A stretch of DNA of 64,000 bases from Bordetella parapertussis (GCA_943331005.2 CALQJX020000011.1:1-64000), one strand, 5' to 3'. Positions 8,225-17,430 are shown, counted from the first letter of the stretch. Translations and numbers: made by a program. The notes: a model not told the origin generated them from the sequence alone.

Positions 8225-9085
8225 CTAGGCCAGTAGTTCGCAGGGCTTCATGCCGGTAACCTTTTTGAAGGCGGTACTGAAGTGAGAGATGCTGCTATAA
8301 CCCAGTATGTTGGCTACATCTGTTACAGATACACCCTGTTGTTGCAGCAGGGTCTTTGCCCTTGCTATACGCAGTTCTTGCTGGTACTCGTGTATGGTTT
8401 TGCCGGTAATGGCTTTGAATCCTTTTTTCAGGTAACATTCATTCATGGCCACCTTGCGCGATAGTTCGCGTATGGTATGGGGCTGATCTGTATTCTGACC
8501 TATTATCTCCATAGCCATGGCTATCTTATCTCTTTCTCCTTCGTAGGCCAGGAAGCGACAGGCCGGCACCTGACAGGTAGTAAAGGGTGCGGTGATACAC
8601 TCCAGCGCACGGCGCAGCAGATGTGTAGCTGCTTCCATGCGGTGCAGCGAGCGAATGAGCGGAGATGTGGCGGTTACATCCTGCGTGAGCTGTGCCAGCA
8701 AAGTGCGTGCCTGAGCACAAACAGAGAATTGCTGTTCTGTGGTCTGATCAAAACGAAACGGTTGATTGGCCATCAACGACTCTGCCGGGTACTGGCTGAA
8801 GAAAGCCGGGAGGAACCTGATAGAATATACCACCGCCTGATCGTCTGATGTTTCGAGATACTCGAGGTAACAGAGATGCAGGCAAAACTGATCGTCGCCA
8901 ATGGGGTAGAGGTACAACATACCTCTGTCTTCCGGCAGATCCTCTTCCGGCAGTATCATTTCCAGACATTCGGCATGTACCGTATTACTCACAGGTACCC
9001 CTACCGTGTTGGTGACACGGCTGCCTATGCCAGCAAATCGCTCTGCTATGCCTGGCTGCTTGTCTTTTATAGTGGTACCTGTCAT
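8225..9085 (-). CDS. AraC-family transcriptional regulator
   Basis: The product is 286 aa. The last 100 residues form the double helix-turn-helix DNA-binding domain: TIRELSRKVAMNECYLKKGFK is the first unit, and VTDVANILGYSSISHFSTAFKKVTGMKP is the second and contains the family signature. The N-terminal 180 residues are a sensor region I cannot assign to a ligand. A -7 box TACCTTTG ends 5 nt before the ATG, so the mRNA is probably leaderless. The targets are unknown; the downstream small genes and the neighbouring aldo/keto reductase are candidates. Confidence 0.88.
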   Translation of the reverse strand: MTGTTIKDKQPGIAERFAGIGSRVTNTVGVPVSNTVHAECLEMILPEEDLPEDRGMLYLYPIGDDQFCLHLCYLEYLETSDDQAVVYSIRFLPAFFSQYPAESLMANQPFRFDQTTEQQFSVCAQARTLLAQLTQDVTATSPLIRSLHRMEAATHLLRRALECITAPFTTCQVPACRFLAYEGERDKIAMAMEIIGQNTDQPHTIRELSRKVAMNECYLKKGFKAITGKTIHEYQQELRIARAKTLLQQQGVSVTDVANILGYSSISHFSTAFKKVTGMKPCELLA

Positions 9086-9090
9086 GGTTG

Positions 9091-9098
9091 CAAAGGTA
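9091..9098 (-). promoter_or_regulatory. -7 promoter box TACCTTTG of the AraC-type gene
   Basis: The box is an exact match to TAnnTTTG on the minus strand. Its final G is 6 nt before the A of the start codon, so transcription probably begins at or next to the ATG. I see no convincing -33 TTTG. Confidence 0.5.
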
Positions 9099-9182
9099 AA
9101 GTGTTGTGGTAATACAGATTGTCAGTAAAGTATCATCTATGCATCATGTGTTGTACAAAATGAATTCATTACTGTTGTTATA

Positions 9183-10157
9183 TTATGGCTTGCTGCCCAT
9201 AACTGCATCTATTTCATTCATTATTTCTGCCGTAAGTTTCGGATATACATTCAGTGCATCCAGGTTTTCCATCAGCTGCATTTCCTTGGTGGCACCCAAT
9301 ATAGCTGTAGTTACATTGGGGTTGTGTATGCACCAAGCTATAGAAAGGGTAGCCAATGTAGTGTCCATTTTTTCGGCTACTTTGACCAGTTTTTTTACTT
9401 TCTCCAGCCTTTCGTCCTGCATCATGCGCTCTTTCAGCCATGCATAGTTTTCCAGTGCCATACGCGATCCCTCAGGGATGCCGTCATTGTACTTGCCGGT
9501 AAGCAGGCCGCTAGCCAGAGGGCTCCATATAGTAGTGCCCATGCCATAATTGCTGAAAACCGGCAGGTAGTCCTTTTCCATTTTTGTTCTTTCGAACAGA
9601 TTATACTGAGGTTGCTCTACAGCCGGAGCTATCAGGCCCAGTTCTTTGGCAACTTTATGTGCTGCTATCACCTCATCTGCGCTCCACTCGCTGGTACCCC
9701 AGTAGAGTATCTTGCCCTGATTGATGAGTATGTTCATGGTACGCACTATCTCGTCCATTGGCGTTTCCGGGTCGGGGCGATGGCAATAATACAGATCCAG
9801 ATATTCGGTCTGCATGCGGCGTAGTGCTGCATGGCAGGCTTCTGTAATGTGCTTGCGGCTAAGGCCATGCTGGTTGGGTTTGTTGTTCTTGCCATGCAGG
9901 CCAAAGAAAACTTTGCTGGAGATACAGTAAGAGGTTCGGTCCCAGTTCTTGGCAGCCAGTACACGACCCATCATCTCTTCGCTGCGGCCACCTTCATAGG
10001 CTTCCGCATTGTCGAAGAAGTTGATGCCGTTGTCATAAGCCAATCCCATCAGCCTGTCGGAAGCATTGTCGTCGACCTGTTTAGAGAAAGTGACCCATGA
10101 ACCATATGAAAGGACGCTGAGCTGCAGTCCTGTATTACCCATTTTCCTGTATTCCAT
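9183..10157 (-). CDS. Aldo/keto reductase
   Basis: This 324-aa cytoplasmic NADPH-dependent oxidoreductase resembles the KCNAB/Kv-beta-like bacterial group. The AKR tetrad is visible: Asp and Tyr in FDNAEAYEGGRSEEMMG, Lys in CISSKVFFG, and His in YLDLYYCHRPDPETP. The C-terminal cofactor segment contains TTAILGATKEMQLMENL. The start is set at the ATG of MEYRKMGNTG. An upstream TTG start at 10190 lies inside the predicted -7 box TAAATTTG, so it would not be transcribed. The physiological substrate is unknown. Confidence 0.9.
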   Translation of the reverse strand: MEYRKMGNTGLQLSVLSYGSWVTFSKQVDDNASDRLMGLAYDNGINFFDNAEAYEGGRSEEMMGRVLAAKNWDRTSYCISSKVFFGLHGKNNKPNQHGLSRKHITEACHAALRRMQTEYLDLYYCHRPDPETPMDEIVRTMNILINQGKILYWGTSEWSADEVIAAHKVAKELGLIAPAVEQPQYNLFERTKMEKDYLPVFSNYGMGTTIWSPLASGLLTGKYNDGIPEGSRMALENYAWLKERMMQDERLEKVKKLVKVAEKMDTTLATLSIAWCIHNPNVTTAILGATKEMQLMENLDALNVYPKLTAEIMNEIDAVMGSKP

Positions 10158-10187
10158 GTTTGCCGGTTGATTGTTTGAATCAGTGAT

Positions 10188-10195
10188 CAAATTTA
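10188..10195 (-). promoter_or_regulatory. -7 promoter box TAAATTTG of the aldo/keto reductase
   Basis: This is an exact TAnnTTTG match on the minus strand, about 30 nt before the ATG at 10157. It supports the shorter start for the reductase. Confidence 0.5.
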
Positions 10196-10243
10196 CAGAT
10201 AATTGCCCCCTGCCTTATTCTATTTTGTTATTCCTGCATAGAC

Positions 10244-10282
10244 ACAAACTGCATCAGTACCATTAGTGCTGATGCAGTTTGT
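10244..10282. terminator. 14-bp hairpin downstream of polA
   Basis: ACAAACTGCATCAG (10244-10257) pairs perfectly with CTGATGCAGTTTGT (10269-10282) around an 11-nt loop. It follows the polA stop codon on the minus strand. No T-run follows the hairpin on either strand, so it may act as an mRNA 3' stabiliser and not as a classical terminator. Confidence 0.5.
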
Positions 10283-10305
10283 AAAAAGGGAATAATCAGT
10301 CAGGA

Positions 10306-13146
10306 TCAATGTGCTTCGAGCCAGTTGTTGCCGCTGCCGGTCTCTGCGCTGGTAGGCACGTTGTGAGGAAGTGGCATAGCATGCTCCATACCTTCTTTAA
10401 TAAGTGCTTTCATTTCTTCTACTTCGTTCTCAGGCACATCAAACACCAATTCGTCATGTACCTGCAGTATCATGCGGGCTTTCAGGTGGTCGCGTCTTTT
10501 TATCTCGTGGTGCACCTGTATCATGGCCAGCTTTATCATGTCTGCAGCGGTGCCCTGTATAGGCATGTTGATGGCGTTTCGCTCTGCATAACCCCTTACA
10601 GTGAAGTTGGCCGAATAGATATCCTTCAACCAGCGTTTGCGGCCCATAACTGTTTGTACATAGCCATGTTCTTTCGCAAAGTTCACCGAGTTGTCCATGT
10701 ATTGTTTTATGGATGGATATTGAATGAAGTAATTGTCTATTATGGTCTTGGCTTCGGTGCGGCTCACGCCTATATTCTCTGCCAGACCAAAGGCTGACTG
10801 ACCGTAGATGATGCCGAAGTTCACTGCTTTTGCAGCACGGCGCATATCCTTGGTCACTTCTTCTTCGGTTACGCCATATACCTTGGCAGCTGTGGCGGTG
10901 TGTATGTCTTTATTGTCTTTGAATGCGGCAATCATGTTCTCGTCACCGCTGATCGCTGCAACAATACGCAGTTCTATCTGCGAGTAATCGGCAGATACCA
11001 GTTTGTAGCCACTCTCGCGGGGAATGAATGCCTTGCGAATCTCGCGGCCTCTGTCGGTGCGTATGGGTATATTCTGCAGATTGGGGTTGTTACTGCTGAG
11101 GCGACCGGTAACAGCTACTGCCTGATTGTAGCTGGTATGCAGCCTGCCGGTCCTGGGGTTCAATAGTCCGGGTAGCGAGTCTACATAGGTGCTTTTTAGC
11201 TTCGTCAGTTCGCGGTAGGCAAGTATGTCTTCCACTACCTGATGTTTGCTGCGTATCTTCTGCAGTATATCTTCTCCGGTGGCATACTGACCGGTTTTGG
11301 TCTTTTTCTGCCCCGCGTCTATTTTCATTACTTCAAACAGCACCTCGCCCAGTTGTTTGGGAGAGCCTATATTAAATTTCAGTCTGGCATGATTGTAGAT
11401 ACGCTCCTCTGCTGTTCTGATGTCTGTTTCAAGGTCTTTAGAATAATGATTCAGGAAAGCCACATCCAGGTTCACACCTTCACATTCCATATCTACCAGT
11501 ACAGGTACCAGCGGGTTCTCCACCTTATCGAATACCTGGCGCACTTCTTTTTCAGTAAGCAGCGGATCGAAAGCATGTTTCAGCTGCAGGGTGATGTCGG
11601 CATCTTCAGCTGCATATTCCTTTACCGCGTCCAGCGGTGCATCGCGCATAGTGAGCTGGCCCTTTCCTTTTTTGCCTATGAGTGTTTCTATAGATACCGG
11701 CTGATAGTTGAGGTACTTGATACTCATCATATCCATACTGCGTTTGCCATCGGGGTCTATAACGTAGTTGGCCAGCATGGTGTCGTAGATATTGCCATTC
11801 AGCCCGAAGCCATAGCGCTTCAGCATCATCATGTCGTACTTAATATTTTGCCCTATCCACAGTATATCTGCAGATTCAAAAACAGGACGGAATTTTTCCA
11901 GTATTGCTATTACTTCTTCCCGCGCTGCAGGTACAGAAACAAAGTAACCGGAACCTTTTTCGTAGCTGAAACTCATGCCCACGAGGTCTGCCAGATTTGC
12001 ATCAATATCTGTTGTTTCAGTATCGAAGCATATTTCCTTCTGCGCAGCCAGTTCCTTTACCAGCGCATCAATGTCAGCCGATTCTGTAACCAGTTTGTAG
12101 TTGTGCGGTGTTGTTTCTATGGTAGCATAGTTGCCTGCAGGTATTGTATCGTTCTCTTCGGTTTCTGCAGTAGCGGCAGGGTCTGCAACGGTAGCTGGTT
12201 TTGGCGTAGCACTTTTCTTTTGTGCTACTGCATTGCCAAACAGGTCTGTGGCTACCGGTGCGTTGTTTACAGGTTCGCCCAGCACACGTTTGGCCAGTGC
12301 TCTGAATTCCAGTTCGTTGAAAACCTCTGTAAGTTCTTCTGCGTTTCTTTCCTTTACTCTGAAGTCTTCTTCATGGAAGGGTACAGGCACATTGGTGATG
12401 ATGGTGGCCAGTTTTTTAGACATGATCGCCAGGTCTTTGCCCTTGCGGATCTTCTCGCCCATAGCACCCTTTATGTTGTCTGCATTGGCCAGTATGTTTT
12501 CCAGTGTATCATATTCTGCAAGCAGCTTGGCGGCAGTTTTCTCGCCCACGCCGGGTATACCCGGAATATTATCTACCGCATCGCCCATAAGGCCCAGCAT
12601 ATCTATTACCTGGTCTACACGTTTGATGCCCCATTTGGCACAAACTTCCTTCTCGCCCATTATTTCTACATCGCCGCCGCCTGATGCCGGTTTGTAGATA
12701 AATACGTTCTCGCGCACCACCTGTCCGTAGTCTTTATCGGGTGTTACCATGTACACGGTATAACCCAGGTCTGCTGCTTCCAGTGCCAGAGAGCCCACTA
12801 TATCATCTGCCTCAAAACCATCCAGCTCCAGACAGGGCAGATTGAACCCCCTGATGATGCGTTTGATATCGGGAACTGCTGCCAGCAGGTCTTCCGGTGT
12901 TTCCTGTCGGTTGGCTTTGTAATCTGCAAAATCGGTATGCCTTTCTGTAGGTGCTGATGTATCGAATACCACCGCCAGATGCGTTGGTTTTTCTTTATTG
13001 ATGAGGTCGAGCAGTGTAGAGGTGAAGCCGAACTGGGCATTGGTGTTCTTACCCTTGGTAGTGATACGCGGATTGCGTATCAGCGCATAGTAGGCGCGGA
13101 AGATCAACGCGAAGGCGTCGAGTAGAAAGAGTTTCTTTTCTGGCAT
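10306..13146 (-). CDS. polA: DNA polymerase I
   Basis: This 946-aa protein is full length with three domains. Residues 1 to about 290 are the 5'-3' exonuclease (FNLPCLELDGFEADDIVG, then IPGIPGVGEKTAAKLL). A low-complexity linker covers about 300-335. The 3'-5' exonuclease starts near 370 with FDTETTD, so the DxE metal ligands at 375/377 are intact and proofreading is expected. The polymerase domain has motif A DYSQIELRIVAAISGD, motif B RRAAKAVNFGIIYGQ and motif C QVHDELVFDVPENE. It fills gaps in repair and Okazaki fragment processing. It lies downstream of hemN on the same strand, separated by a strong hairpin. A near-consensus box TACTTTTC (13162-13169) may be its own promoter. Confidence 0.98.
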   Translation of the reverse strand: MPEKKLFLLDAFALIFRAYYALIRNPRITTKGKNTNAQFGFTSTLLDLINKEKPTHLAVVFDTSAPTERHTDFADYKANRQETPEDLLAAVPDIKRIIRGFNLPCLELDGFEADDIVGSLALEAADLGYTVYMVTPDKDYGQVVRENVFIYKPASGGGDVEIMGEKEVCAKWGIKRVDQVIDMLGLMGDAVDNIPGIPGVGEKTAAKLLAEYDTLENILANADNIKGAMGEKIRKGKDLAIMSKKLATIITNVPVPFHEEDFRVKERNAEELTEVFNELEFRALAKRVLGEPVNNAPVATDLFGNAVAQKKSATPKPATVADPAATAETEENDTIPAGNYATIETTPHNYKLVTESADIDALVKELAAQKEICFDTETTDIDANLADLVGMSFSYEKGSGYFVSVPAAREEVIAILEKFRPVFESADILWIGQNIKYDMMMLKRYGFGLNGNIYDTMLANYVIDPDGKRSMDMMSIKYLNYQPVSIETLIGKKGKGQLTMRDAPLDAVKEYAAEDADITLQLKHAFDPLLTEKEVRQVFDKVENPLVPVLVDMECEGVNLDVAFLNHYSKDLETDIRTAEERIYNHARLKFNIGSPKQLGEVLFEVMKIDAGQKKTKTGQYATGEDILQKIRSKHQVVEDILAYRELTKLKSTYVDSLPGLLNPRTGRLHTSYNQAVAVTGRLSSNNPNLQNIPIRTDRGREIRKAFIPRESGYKLVSADYSQIELRIVAAISGDENMIAAFKDNKDIHTATAAKVYGVTEEEVTKDMRRAAKAVNFGIIYGQSAFGLAENIGVSRTEAKTIIDNYFIQYPSIKQYMDNSVNFAKEHGYVQTVMGRKRWLKDIYSANFTVRGYAERNAINMPIQGTAADMIKLAMIQVHHEIKRRDHLKARMILQVHDELVFDVPENEVEEMKALIKEGMEHAMPLPHNVPTSAETGSGNNWLEAH

Positions 13147-13174
13147 GCCGCTAAGGTAAGAGAAAAGTAGTGCA

Positions 13175-13214
13175 TGTGGCAGTCCTGCAGGTCATTGCCT
13201 GCAGGGCTGCCACA
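13175..13214. terminator. 17-bp hairpin between hemN and polA
   Basis: TGTGGCAGTCCTGCAGG (13175-13191) pairs with CCTGCAGGGCTGCCACA (13198-13214), with one G-T pair and a 6-nt loop. TTTTT follows on the plus strand only. On the minus strand, where hemN and polA are read, there is no U-tract downstream. It may terminate hemN weakly, protect its 3' end, or block plus-strand antisense transcription. Confidence 0.55.
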
Positions 13215-13217
13215 TTT

Positions 13218-14582
13218 TTACACGGCGTTACTAAAGGTCTTTTTCTGCTGTCCGGCGCGGTTGCGGGCTATATACAGGTCGAAAGCACTGCATATGTTGC
13301 GAATAAATGGTTTGCCGGTAACTGTTACCTGTATATCGGCGCCGTTTACGGTTACCAGCCCGTCGGCCTGCAGGTCTGCAAGTGCAGGCAGTACATATTC
13401 ACATATTGTGGCATCTTTCATGTCGTCCAGTTCTGTATGGCCGGTACATATGAGGCCCAGAATGTGGCGGCCATAGCGGCAGTCTTCATTGGTGGTGAAG
13501 AGCCCCTTTTGCACCGGCATAGTATCGGTGTTGATGAATTCGTAGTAGTTGTGCAGTGTTTTCTCGTTCTGGGCAAATGCGCCGGGCGTGGTGCTTATGG
13601 CTGATACGCCCAGGCCCAGCAATATCTCTGTCTGCTGGGTGGTATACCCCATAAAGTTGCGGTGTAGCCTGCCGTCCTGCAGTGCCATGTAGAGGTCGTC
13701 TGTAGCGAGTGCAAAATGGTCCATACCTATGTCATGATAGCCGTTTTCGGTGAGTAATTGTTTGCCGGCCAGATATAGAGCAAGTTTCTCTGCTGCACCG
13801 GGCAGGTCGTTCTCGTCGAACAGGCGCTGTCCCCGGTTGGTCCAGGGTACATGGGCATAACTATAGAAGGCAATTCTGTCGGGGCGCAGGGTTATTACTT
13901 CATTTATAGTACGAGTAATGCTTTGCAGTGTTTGTTTGGGCAGGCCATAGATCAGGTCGAAGTTGACAGAGGTATACCCTATGTTGCGGGCATTTTCGGT
14001 GGCACGCTGCACATTTTCCAACGGTTGTATCCTGTTGATGATGCGCTGCACTTCGGGATCATTGTCCTGCACGCCATAGCTCACCCTTCTGAAGCCCAGA
14101 TCGTATAATGCCTGCAGGTGTTCTGTGGTAGTGTTGTTGGGGTGTCCCTCAAAGCTGAATTCGTGCTGATCATGTATGGTTGCATCGGCCAGAATGGGGT
14201 TCAGCAGCTTGCGCAGATTGTCCGGAGAGAAGAATGTAGGGGTTCCGCCACCCAGGTGCAACTCTCTTATTATGGGTCTGGCATCCATGAGGTGGGTATA
14301 CATCTGCCATTCATTGTGAATAGCGTTAATGTATGCATCCGCTACACTGTGATTGGTAGTGATCTTTTTATTGCATCCGCAGTAGGTACACAACGATTCG
14401 CAGAATGGCAGGTGCAGATACAGGCTGATACCACCTGTTTTGTTGCAATGACTGAAGTCTGCAGCGAAAATATGTTTCCATTTTGCTACATCAATACCTT
14501 CCTTCCAGCTGGGTACAGTTGGGTAACTGGTATAGCGGGGGACGGGTATATTGTATTTTTTTATCAGTTGTGCTTCGGTCAC
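13218..14582 (-). CDS. hemN: Oxygen-independent coproporphyrinogen III oxidase
   Basis: This 454-aa radical SAM enzyme converts coproporphyrinogen III to protoporphyrinogen IX without oxygen in haem synthesis. The Fe-S motif is FCESLCTYCGC (Cys 61, 65, 68, 70), which keeps the fourth Cys that marks true HemN, as opposed to the HemW haem chaperone. The SAM-binding GGGTPTFF and the HemN C-terminal domain (LICTGHTELDDM region) follow. The N terminus IKKYNIPVPRYTSYPTVP matches HemN. The start is GTG at 14582, preceded by AAGAAG and a perfect -7 box TATTTTTG at 14597-14604. It is upstream of polA. Confidence 0.95.
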   Translation of the reverse strand: MTEAQLIKKYNIPVPRYTSYPTVPSWKEGIDVAKWKHIFAADFSHCNKTGGISLYLHLPFCESLCTYCGCNKKITTNHSVADAYINAIHNEWQMYTHLMDARPIIRELHLGGGTPTFFSPDNLRKLLNPILADATIHDQHEFSFEGHPNNTTTEHLQALYDLGFRRVSYGVQDNDPEVQRIINRIQPLENVQRATENARNIGYTSVNFDLIYGLPKQTLQSITRTINEVITLRPDRIAFYSYAHVPWTNRGQRLFDENDLPGAAEKLALYLAGKQLLTENGYHDIGMDHFALATDDLYMALQDGRLHRNFMGYTTQQTEILLGLGVSAISTTPGAFAQNEKTLHNYYEFINTDTMPVQKGLFTTNEDCRYGRHILGLICTGHTELDDMKDATICEYVLPALADLQADGLVTVNGADIQVTVTGKPFIRNICSAFDLYIARNRAGQQKKTFSNAV

Positions 14583-14596
14583 TGCTTCTTTTTATG

Positions 14597-14604
14597 CAAA
14601 AATA
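14597..14604 (-). promoter_or_regulatory. -7 promoter box TATTTTTG of hemN
   Basis: This is an exact TAnnTTTG match on the minus strand. It leaves a leader of fewer than ten nucleotides before the GTG start of hemN, with AAGAAG in between. Confidence 0.5.
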
Positions 14605-14779
14605 CCCCTGCCCCAGTGGGTTCATTATGACGAATATCAGGCAAACAGGATTGCTGAGGCCAGTGAGTGGTAATTGTGGTCAGTTTGCTGCTATGACTGT
14701 TAACTCAGAAATATGGAAAAGGCAACCCGAGTTATACACATCTGTGCATTACTTCTTCCACATCACTTTTAGATGTGTG

Positions 14780-14787
14780 GTACTTTC
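14780..14787 (+). promoter_or_regulatory. Near-consensus -7 box TACTTTCG of scpB
   Basis: There is one mismatch to TAnnTTTG. It would place transcription start about 20 nt before the ATG at 14814. The 14583-14813 interval separates the divergent hemN and scpB genes; I see no further gene in it. Confidence 0.35.
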
Positions 14788-14813
14788 GGTACAGAAATCG
14801 AAAAAGAAGCAAG

Positions 14814-15446
14814 ATGGATATAGAACAACTGATGCCGCATGTGGAAGCCCTTATATTTGCCAGTGAGCGCCCGCTTACTCAGATAGAGATGACTGAAGTA
14901 CTCGGCCAGGCTCTGGAGGCGATCATCGATGCAGATCGCATTGCTACCTGCCTCGAGGCTATCCGCGAGAAGTATGATGCCGATTATTATCCTTTCCAGT
15001 TGAGGGAAATAGGTGGCGGATACCAGTTCCTCACTAAAAAAGCATTCCACAAAACAGTATTGCAGCTGAATGGTGAAAAACACATCAAGAAGTTGTCTAC
15101 TGCAGCAATGGAAACATTGTCTATAATAGCATACAAGCAGCCAATAACCAAGAGCGAGATCGAATATATACGTGGTGTGAGTGCAGATTACAGCATTCAG
15201 AAACTGCTGGAAAAAGAACTGATCGTTATTGCAGGCCGCAACGAAGAAATGGTAGGTAAGCCACTTATCTACACTACTTCGAAGAACTTTATGGATTATC
15301 TGGGTATCAACTCTCCATCACAGCTGCCACAGCTGAAGGATATTACCGATATGCAGATAGTAATGCCTACCAGCGGACAGGATGCAGCACCGGCAGATAC
15401 TCCGGGTCTGGTTCTGGAGCCAAATGAATTAAGGCAGGCTTCCTAA
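14814..15446 (+). CDS. scpB: SMC-Scp complex subunit ScpB
   Basis: This 210-aa protein belongs to the condensin-like SMC-ScpA-ScpB complex that organises and segregates the chromosome. The two winged-helix domains are visible: HVEALIFASERPLTQIEM at the start, and TLSIIAYKQPITKSEIEYIRGV, the strongly conserved ScpB signature, in the second. The family is usually 170-220 aa, so the length is normal. The ATG at 14814 starts the conserved domain; the frame is open 39 nt further upstream but that stretch overlaps the promoter region. Intrinsic terminator at 15525-15550. scpA and smc are not in the window. Confidence 0.95.
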   Translation: MDIEQLMPHVEALIFASERPLTQIEMTEVLGQALEAIIDADRIATCLEAIREKYDADYYPFQLREIGGGYQFLTKKAFHKTVLQLNGEKHIKKLSTAAMETLSIIAYKQPITKSEIEYIRGVSADYSIQKLLEKELIVIAGRNEEMVGKPLIYTTSKNFMDYLGINSPSQLPQLKDITDMQIVMPTSGQDAAPADTPGLVLEPNELRQAS

Positions 15447-15524
15447 AACAGCTATTCTCTATACACCCTTTCTATAACAAGAGAATTAGTAACTATCTAT
15501 AAAGTATTACAAATTCACAACCCG

Positions 15525-15550
15525 CCGCTCCTGACCAGAGCGGTTTTTTT
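15525..15550 (+). terminator. Intrinsic terminator of scpB
   Basis: CCGCTC, a 7-nt loop, GAGCGG, then seven T. It is a classical rho-independent structure about 80 nt after the scpB stop. Confidence 0.85.
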
Positions 15551-15603
15551 CTCCCTGTAACATCAGGTTTGCCGGCAAACAGGCATACATACAACATAAT
15601 ATG

Positions 15604-15611
15604 TACATTTG
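15604..15611 (+). promoter_or_regulatory. -7 promoter box TACATTTG of the M28 peptidase
   Basis: This is an exact TAnnTTTG match about 17 nt before the ATG at 15628. It overlaps the upstream in-frame ATG at 15601 and so argues against that start. Confidence 0.55.
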
Positions 15612-15627
15612 TAGAACAACTCATAAT

Positions 15628-17292
15628 ATGGCCATCCGTAGTTTCATACTTTGCCTTGCTGTATCATCTCTTTTTGCTCAGTCTGCACTTGCTCAGGGAA
15701 AAAGAAAGTCTGATGATCAGGTCATCAAACAATTGAAAGAAGATATCGGGTATCTGGCATCAGATGCGCTGGAAGGTCGCCGTACAGGTACTGCGGGCGA
15801 GCAGAAAGCAGCTGCATATATTGAAAAGCGTTACCAGCAAATGCACATTGCTCCGTACAAGAGCACTTATTATCATCCGTTCCGTTTCACACATGGCAAG
15901 GAAGTTGCCCCGACAACCCGTGTCAGCATCAATAATGTAGATGTGAAGTGCGGCGAAGACTGTTTCCCGTTCCCATTCAGTGCCAACAAAAAGGTGAGCA
16001 GCGACATCATTCCTGATGTAATGGAGCAGGGCAGCACTTGGATGATGCCACTTTATGCCAGTCAGGAAGAAGCAGACAACCCTCATTTCGATTGTGAAAA
16101 AGTAGCATTCGAAAAATGCAGGGAGGCAGCAAAACAGGGTGCCAACGGCGTGATACTGTTTGATAGCTATGGTAGTAAATACGCACCTGCTTTCAATCCG
16201 CAGTCTATATATGAATCGGTAACATTACCTGTGCTCTTTATGGGCAATAAAACGTACAAAAAACTGGTTGTAGACCGTCTGGCTGGCAAGAGCGGCATGA
16301 ATGTGTCGCTGGATATAAATATTACTAAAACAGAACGCAGCAGCTTCAACCTTGCAGCATACATAGATAATGGCGCCAAGTACACAGTAGTACTGGGCGC
16401 TCACTACGACCATCTTGGTTATGGCGAAGACCACAACAGCCTGCATGCCAATGCCGATAAGGATCACATGATCCACTACGGTGCAGATGATAATGCCAGT
16501 GGTACTGCAGCCCTGCTGGAAATGGCCGGCCGTATAAAGAGCAATAAGAAAATGCACCATTACAACTATCTGTTCGTCAACTTCTCCGGCGAGGAACTGG
16601 GGCTCTATGGCTCTAAAGCATTTGTGAAGCAGGAAGGGCTGGATAGCAATAACATTTCTTATATGCTGAATATGGATATGGTAGGCAGGCTCAATGACAG
16701 CACACATGCGCTCACAGTAGGTGGTATCGGTACATCTCCATCGTGGGCAGAGGTAGTGACCATGGGCGGCAGCGACTTCAAAGTGGTTATAGACAGTGCA
16801 GGTGCGGGTCCTTCAGATCATACCAGCTTCTACAATGCAGGTATTCCGGTACTTTTCTTCTTTACCGGAACCCACAAAGACTATCATAAACCATCAGACA
16901 GGCCTGAATTCATCAATTACCAGGGCGAGGCCGATGTACTGAAATACGTCACCAATGTAGTATCAATGATGGAGAAACAGCCCAAACCTCATTATCTGGT
17001 TACTAAACAGACCACAATGGGTAAGGCAAGGTTCAAGGTGTCGCTGGGTATTATGCCAGACTATACCTATGATGCCGGTGGCGTGAAGGTGGATGGCGTT
17101 ACCGACAACAAACCGGCTATCAAAGCAGGTGTGAAAACAGGCGATGTTATCATCAGGCTGGGAAATGAAAAGATCACCGGTATGCAGAGCTATATGGAAG
17201 CACTGGGTAAGTTTTCTCCCGGACAGAAGACAGAAGTGGAAGTGAAAAGAGATGGCAAAACTGTGGTGCTGCCTCTGGAACTGAATAAATAA
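15628..17292 (+). CDS. Secreted M28-family metallopeptidase with PA and PDZ domains
   Basis: This 554-aa zinc aminopeptidase is exported by a signal peptide (MAIRSFILCLAVSSLFAQSALAQ). A PA-like insert covers roughly residues 90-215. The M28 catalytic domain carries the zinc ligands and bases of the family: His and Asp in LGAHYDHLGYG and YGADDNASGTAALLEMA, Glu-Glu in NFSGEELGLYG, Asp in NMDMVGRL, and His in GPSDHTSFYNAGIP. A C-terminal PDZ domain (residues about 460-550; YDAGGVKVDGVTDNKPAIKAG) probably guides substrates. It most likely releases N-terminal residues from peptides outside the cytoplasm. A bidirectional terminator follows at 17311-17346. Confidence 0.92.
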   Translation: MAIRSFILCLAVSSLFAQSALAQGKRKSDDQVIKQLKEDIGYLASDALEGRRTGTAGEQKAAAYIEKRYQQMHIAPYKSTYYHPFRFTHGKEVAPTTRVSINNVDVKCGEDCFPFPFSANKKVSSDIIPDVMEQGSTWMMPLYASQEEADNPHFDCEKVAFEKCREAAKQGANGVILFDSYGSKYAPAFNPQSIYESVTLPVLFMGNKTYKKLVVDRLAGKSGMNVSLDINITKTERSSFNLAAYIDNGAKYTVVLGAHYDHLGYGEDHNSLHANADKDHMIHYGADDNASGTAALLEMAGRIKSNKKMHHYNYLFVNFSGEELGLYGSKAFVKQEGLDSNNISYMLNMDMVGRLNDSTHALTVGGIGTSPSWAEVVTMGGSDFKVVIDSAGAGPSDHTSFYNAGIPVLFFFTGTHKDYHKPSDRPEFINYQGEADVLKYVTNVVSMMEKQPKPHYLVTKQTTMGKARFKVSLGIMPDYTYDAGGVKVDGVTDNKPAIKAGVKTGDVIIRLGNEKITGMQSYMEALGKFSPGQKTEVEVKRDGKTVVLPLELNK

Positions 17293-17310
17293 TTACGAAC
17301 ATATTGGTAT

Positions 17311-17346
17311 AAAAAAAGGCAGCACAGAGTATGTGCTGCCTTTTTT
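17311..17346. terminator. Bidirectional terminator after the M28 peptidase
   Basis: AAAAAAAGGCAGCACA, loop GAGTA, TGTGCTGCCTTTTTT. A and T tracts flank the stem on both sides, so it can end transcription from both the peptidase and the convergent lipoprotein gene. Confidence 0.9.
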
Positions 17347-17371
17347 GCTTTGTAAGCTTTGCTGTAGGCAC

Positions 17372-17412
17372 AAAAAAATGAACCACCTGCCGAAGCAGAT
17401 GGTTCTATTTTT
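17372..17412 (-). terminator. Intrinsic terminator of the small lipoprotein gene
   Basis: On the minus strand GAACCATCTGC, tetraloop TTCG, GCAGGTGGTTC forms an 11-bp stem (one T-G pair), followed by A and seven T. The UUCG loop makes the hairpin very stable. It lies about 20 nt after the stop codon at 17431. Confidence 0.9.
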
Positions 17413-17430
17413 TAGCTTTTCAGAAACTAA

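Noticed and set aside
11242-12684. 480-codon open frame on the plus strand
   Set aside because: It is a shadow frame opposite polA, with Phe/Tyr/Cys-rich composition and no motifs.
15601-15628. Upstream ATG for the M28 peptidase
   Set aside because: It overlaps the -7 box and would put nine odd residues before a good signal peptide.
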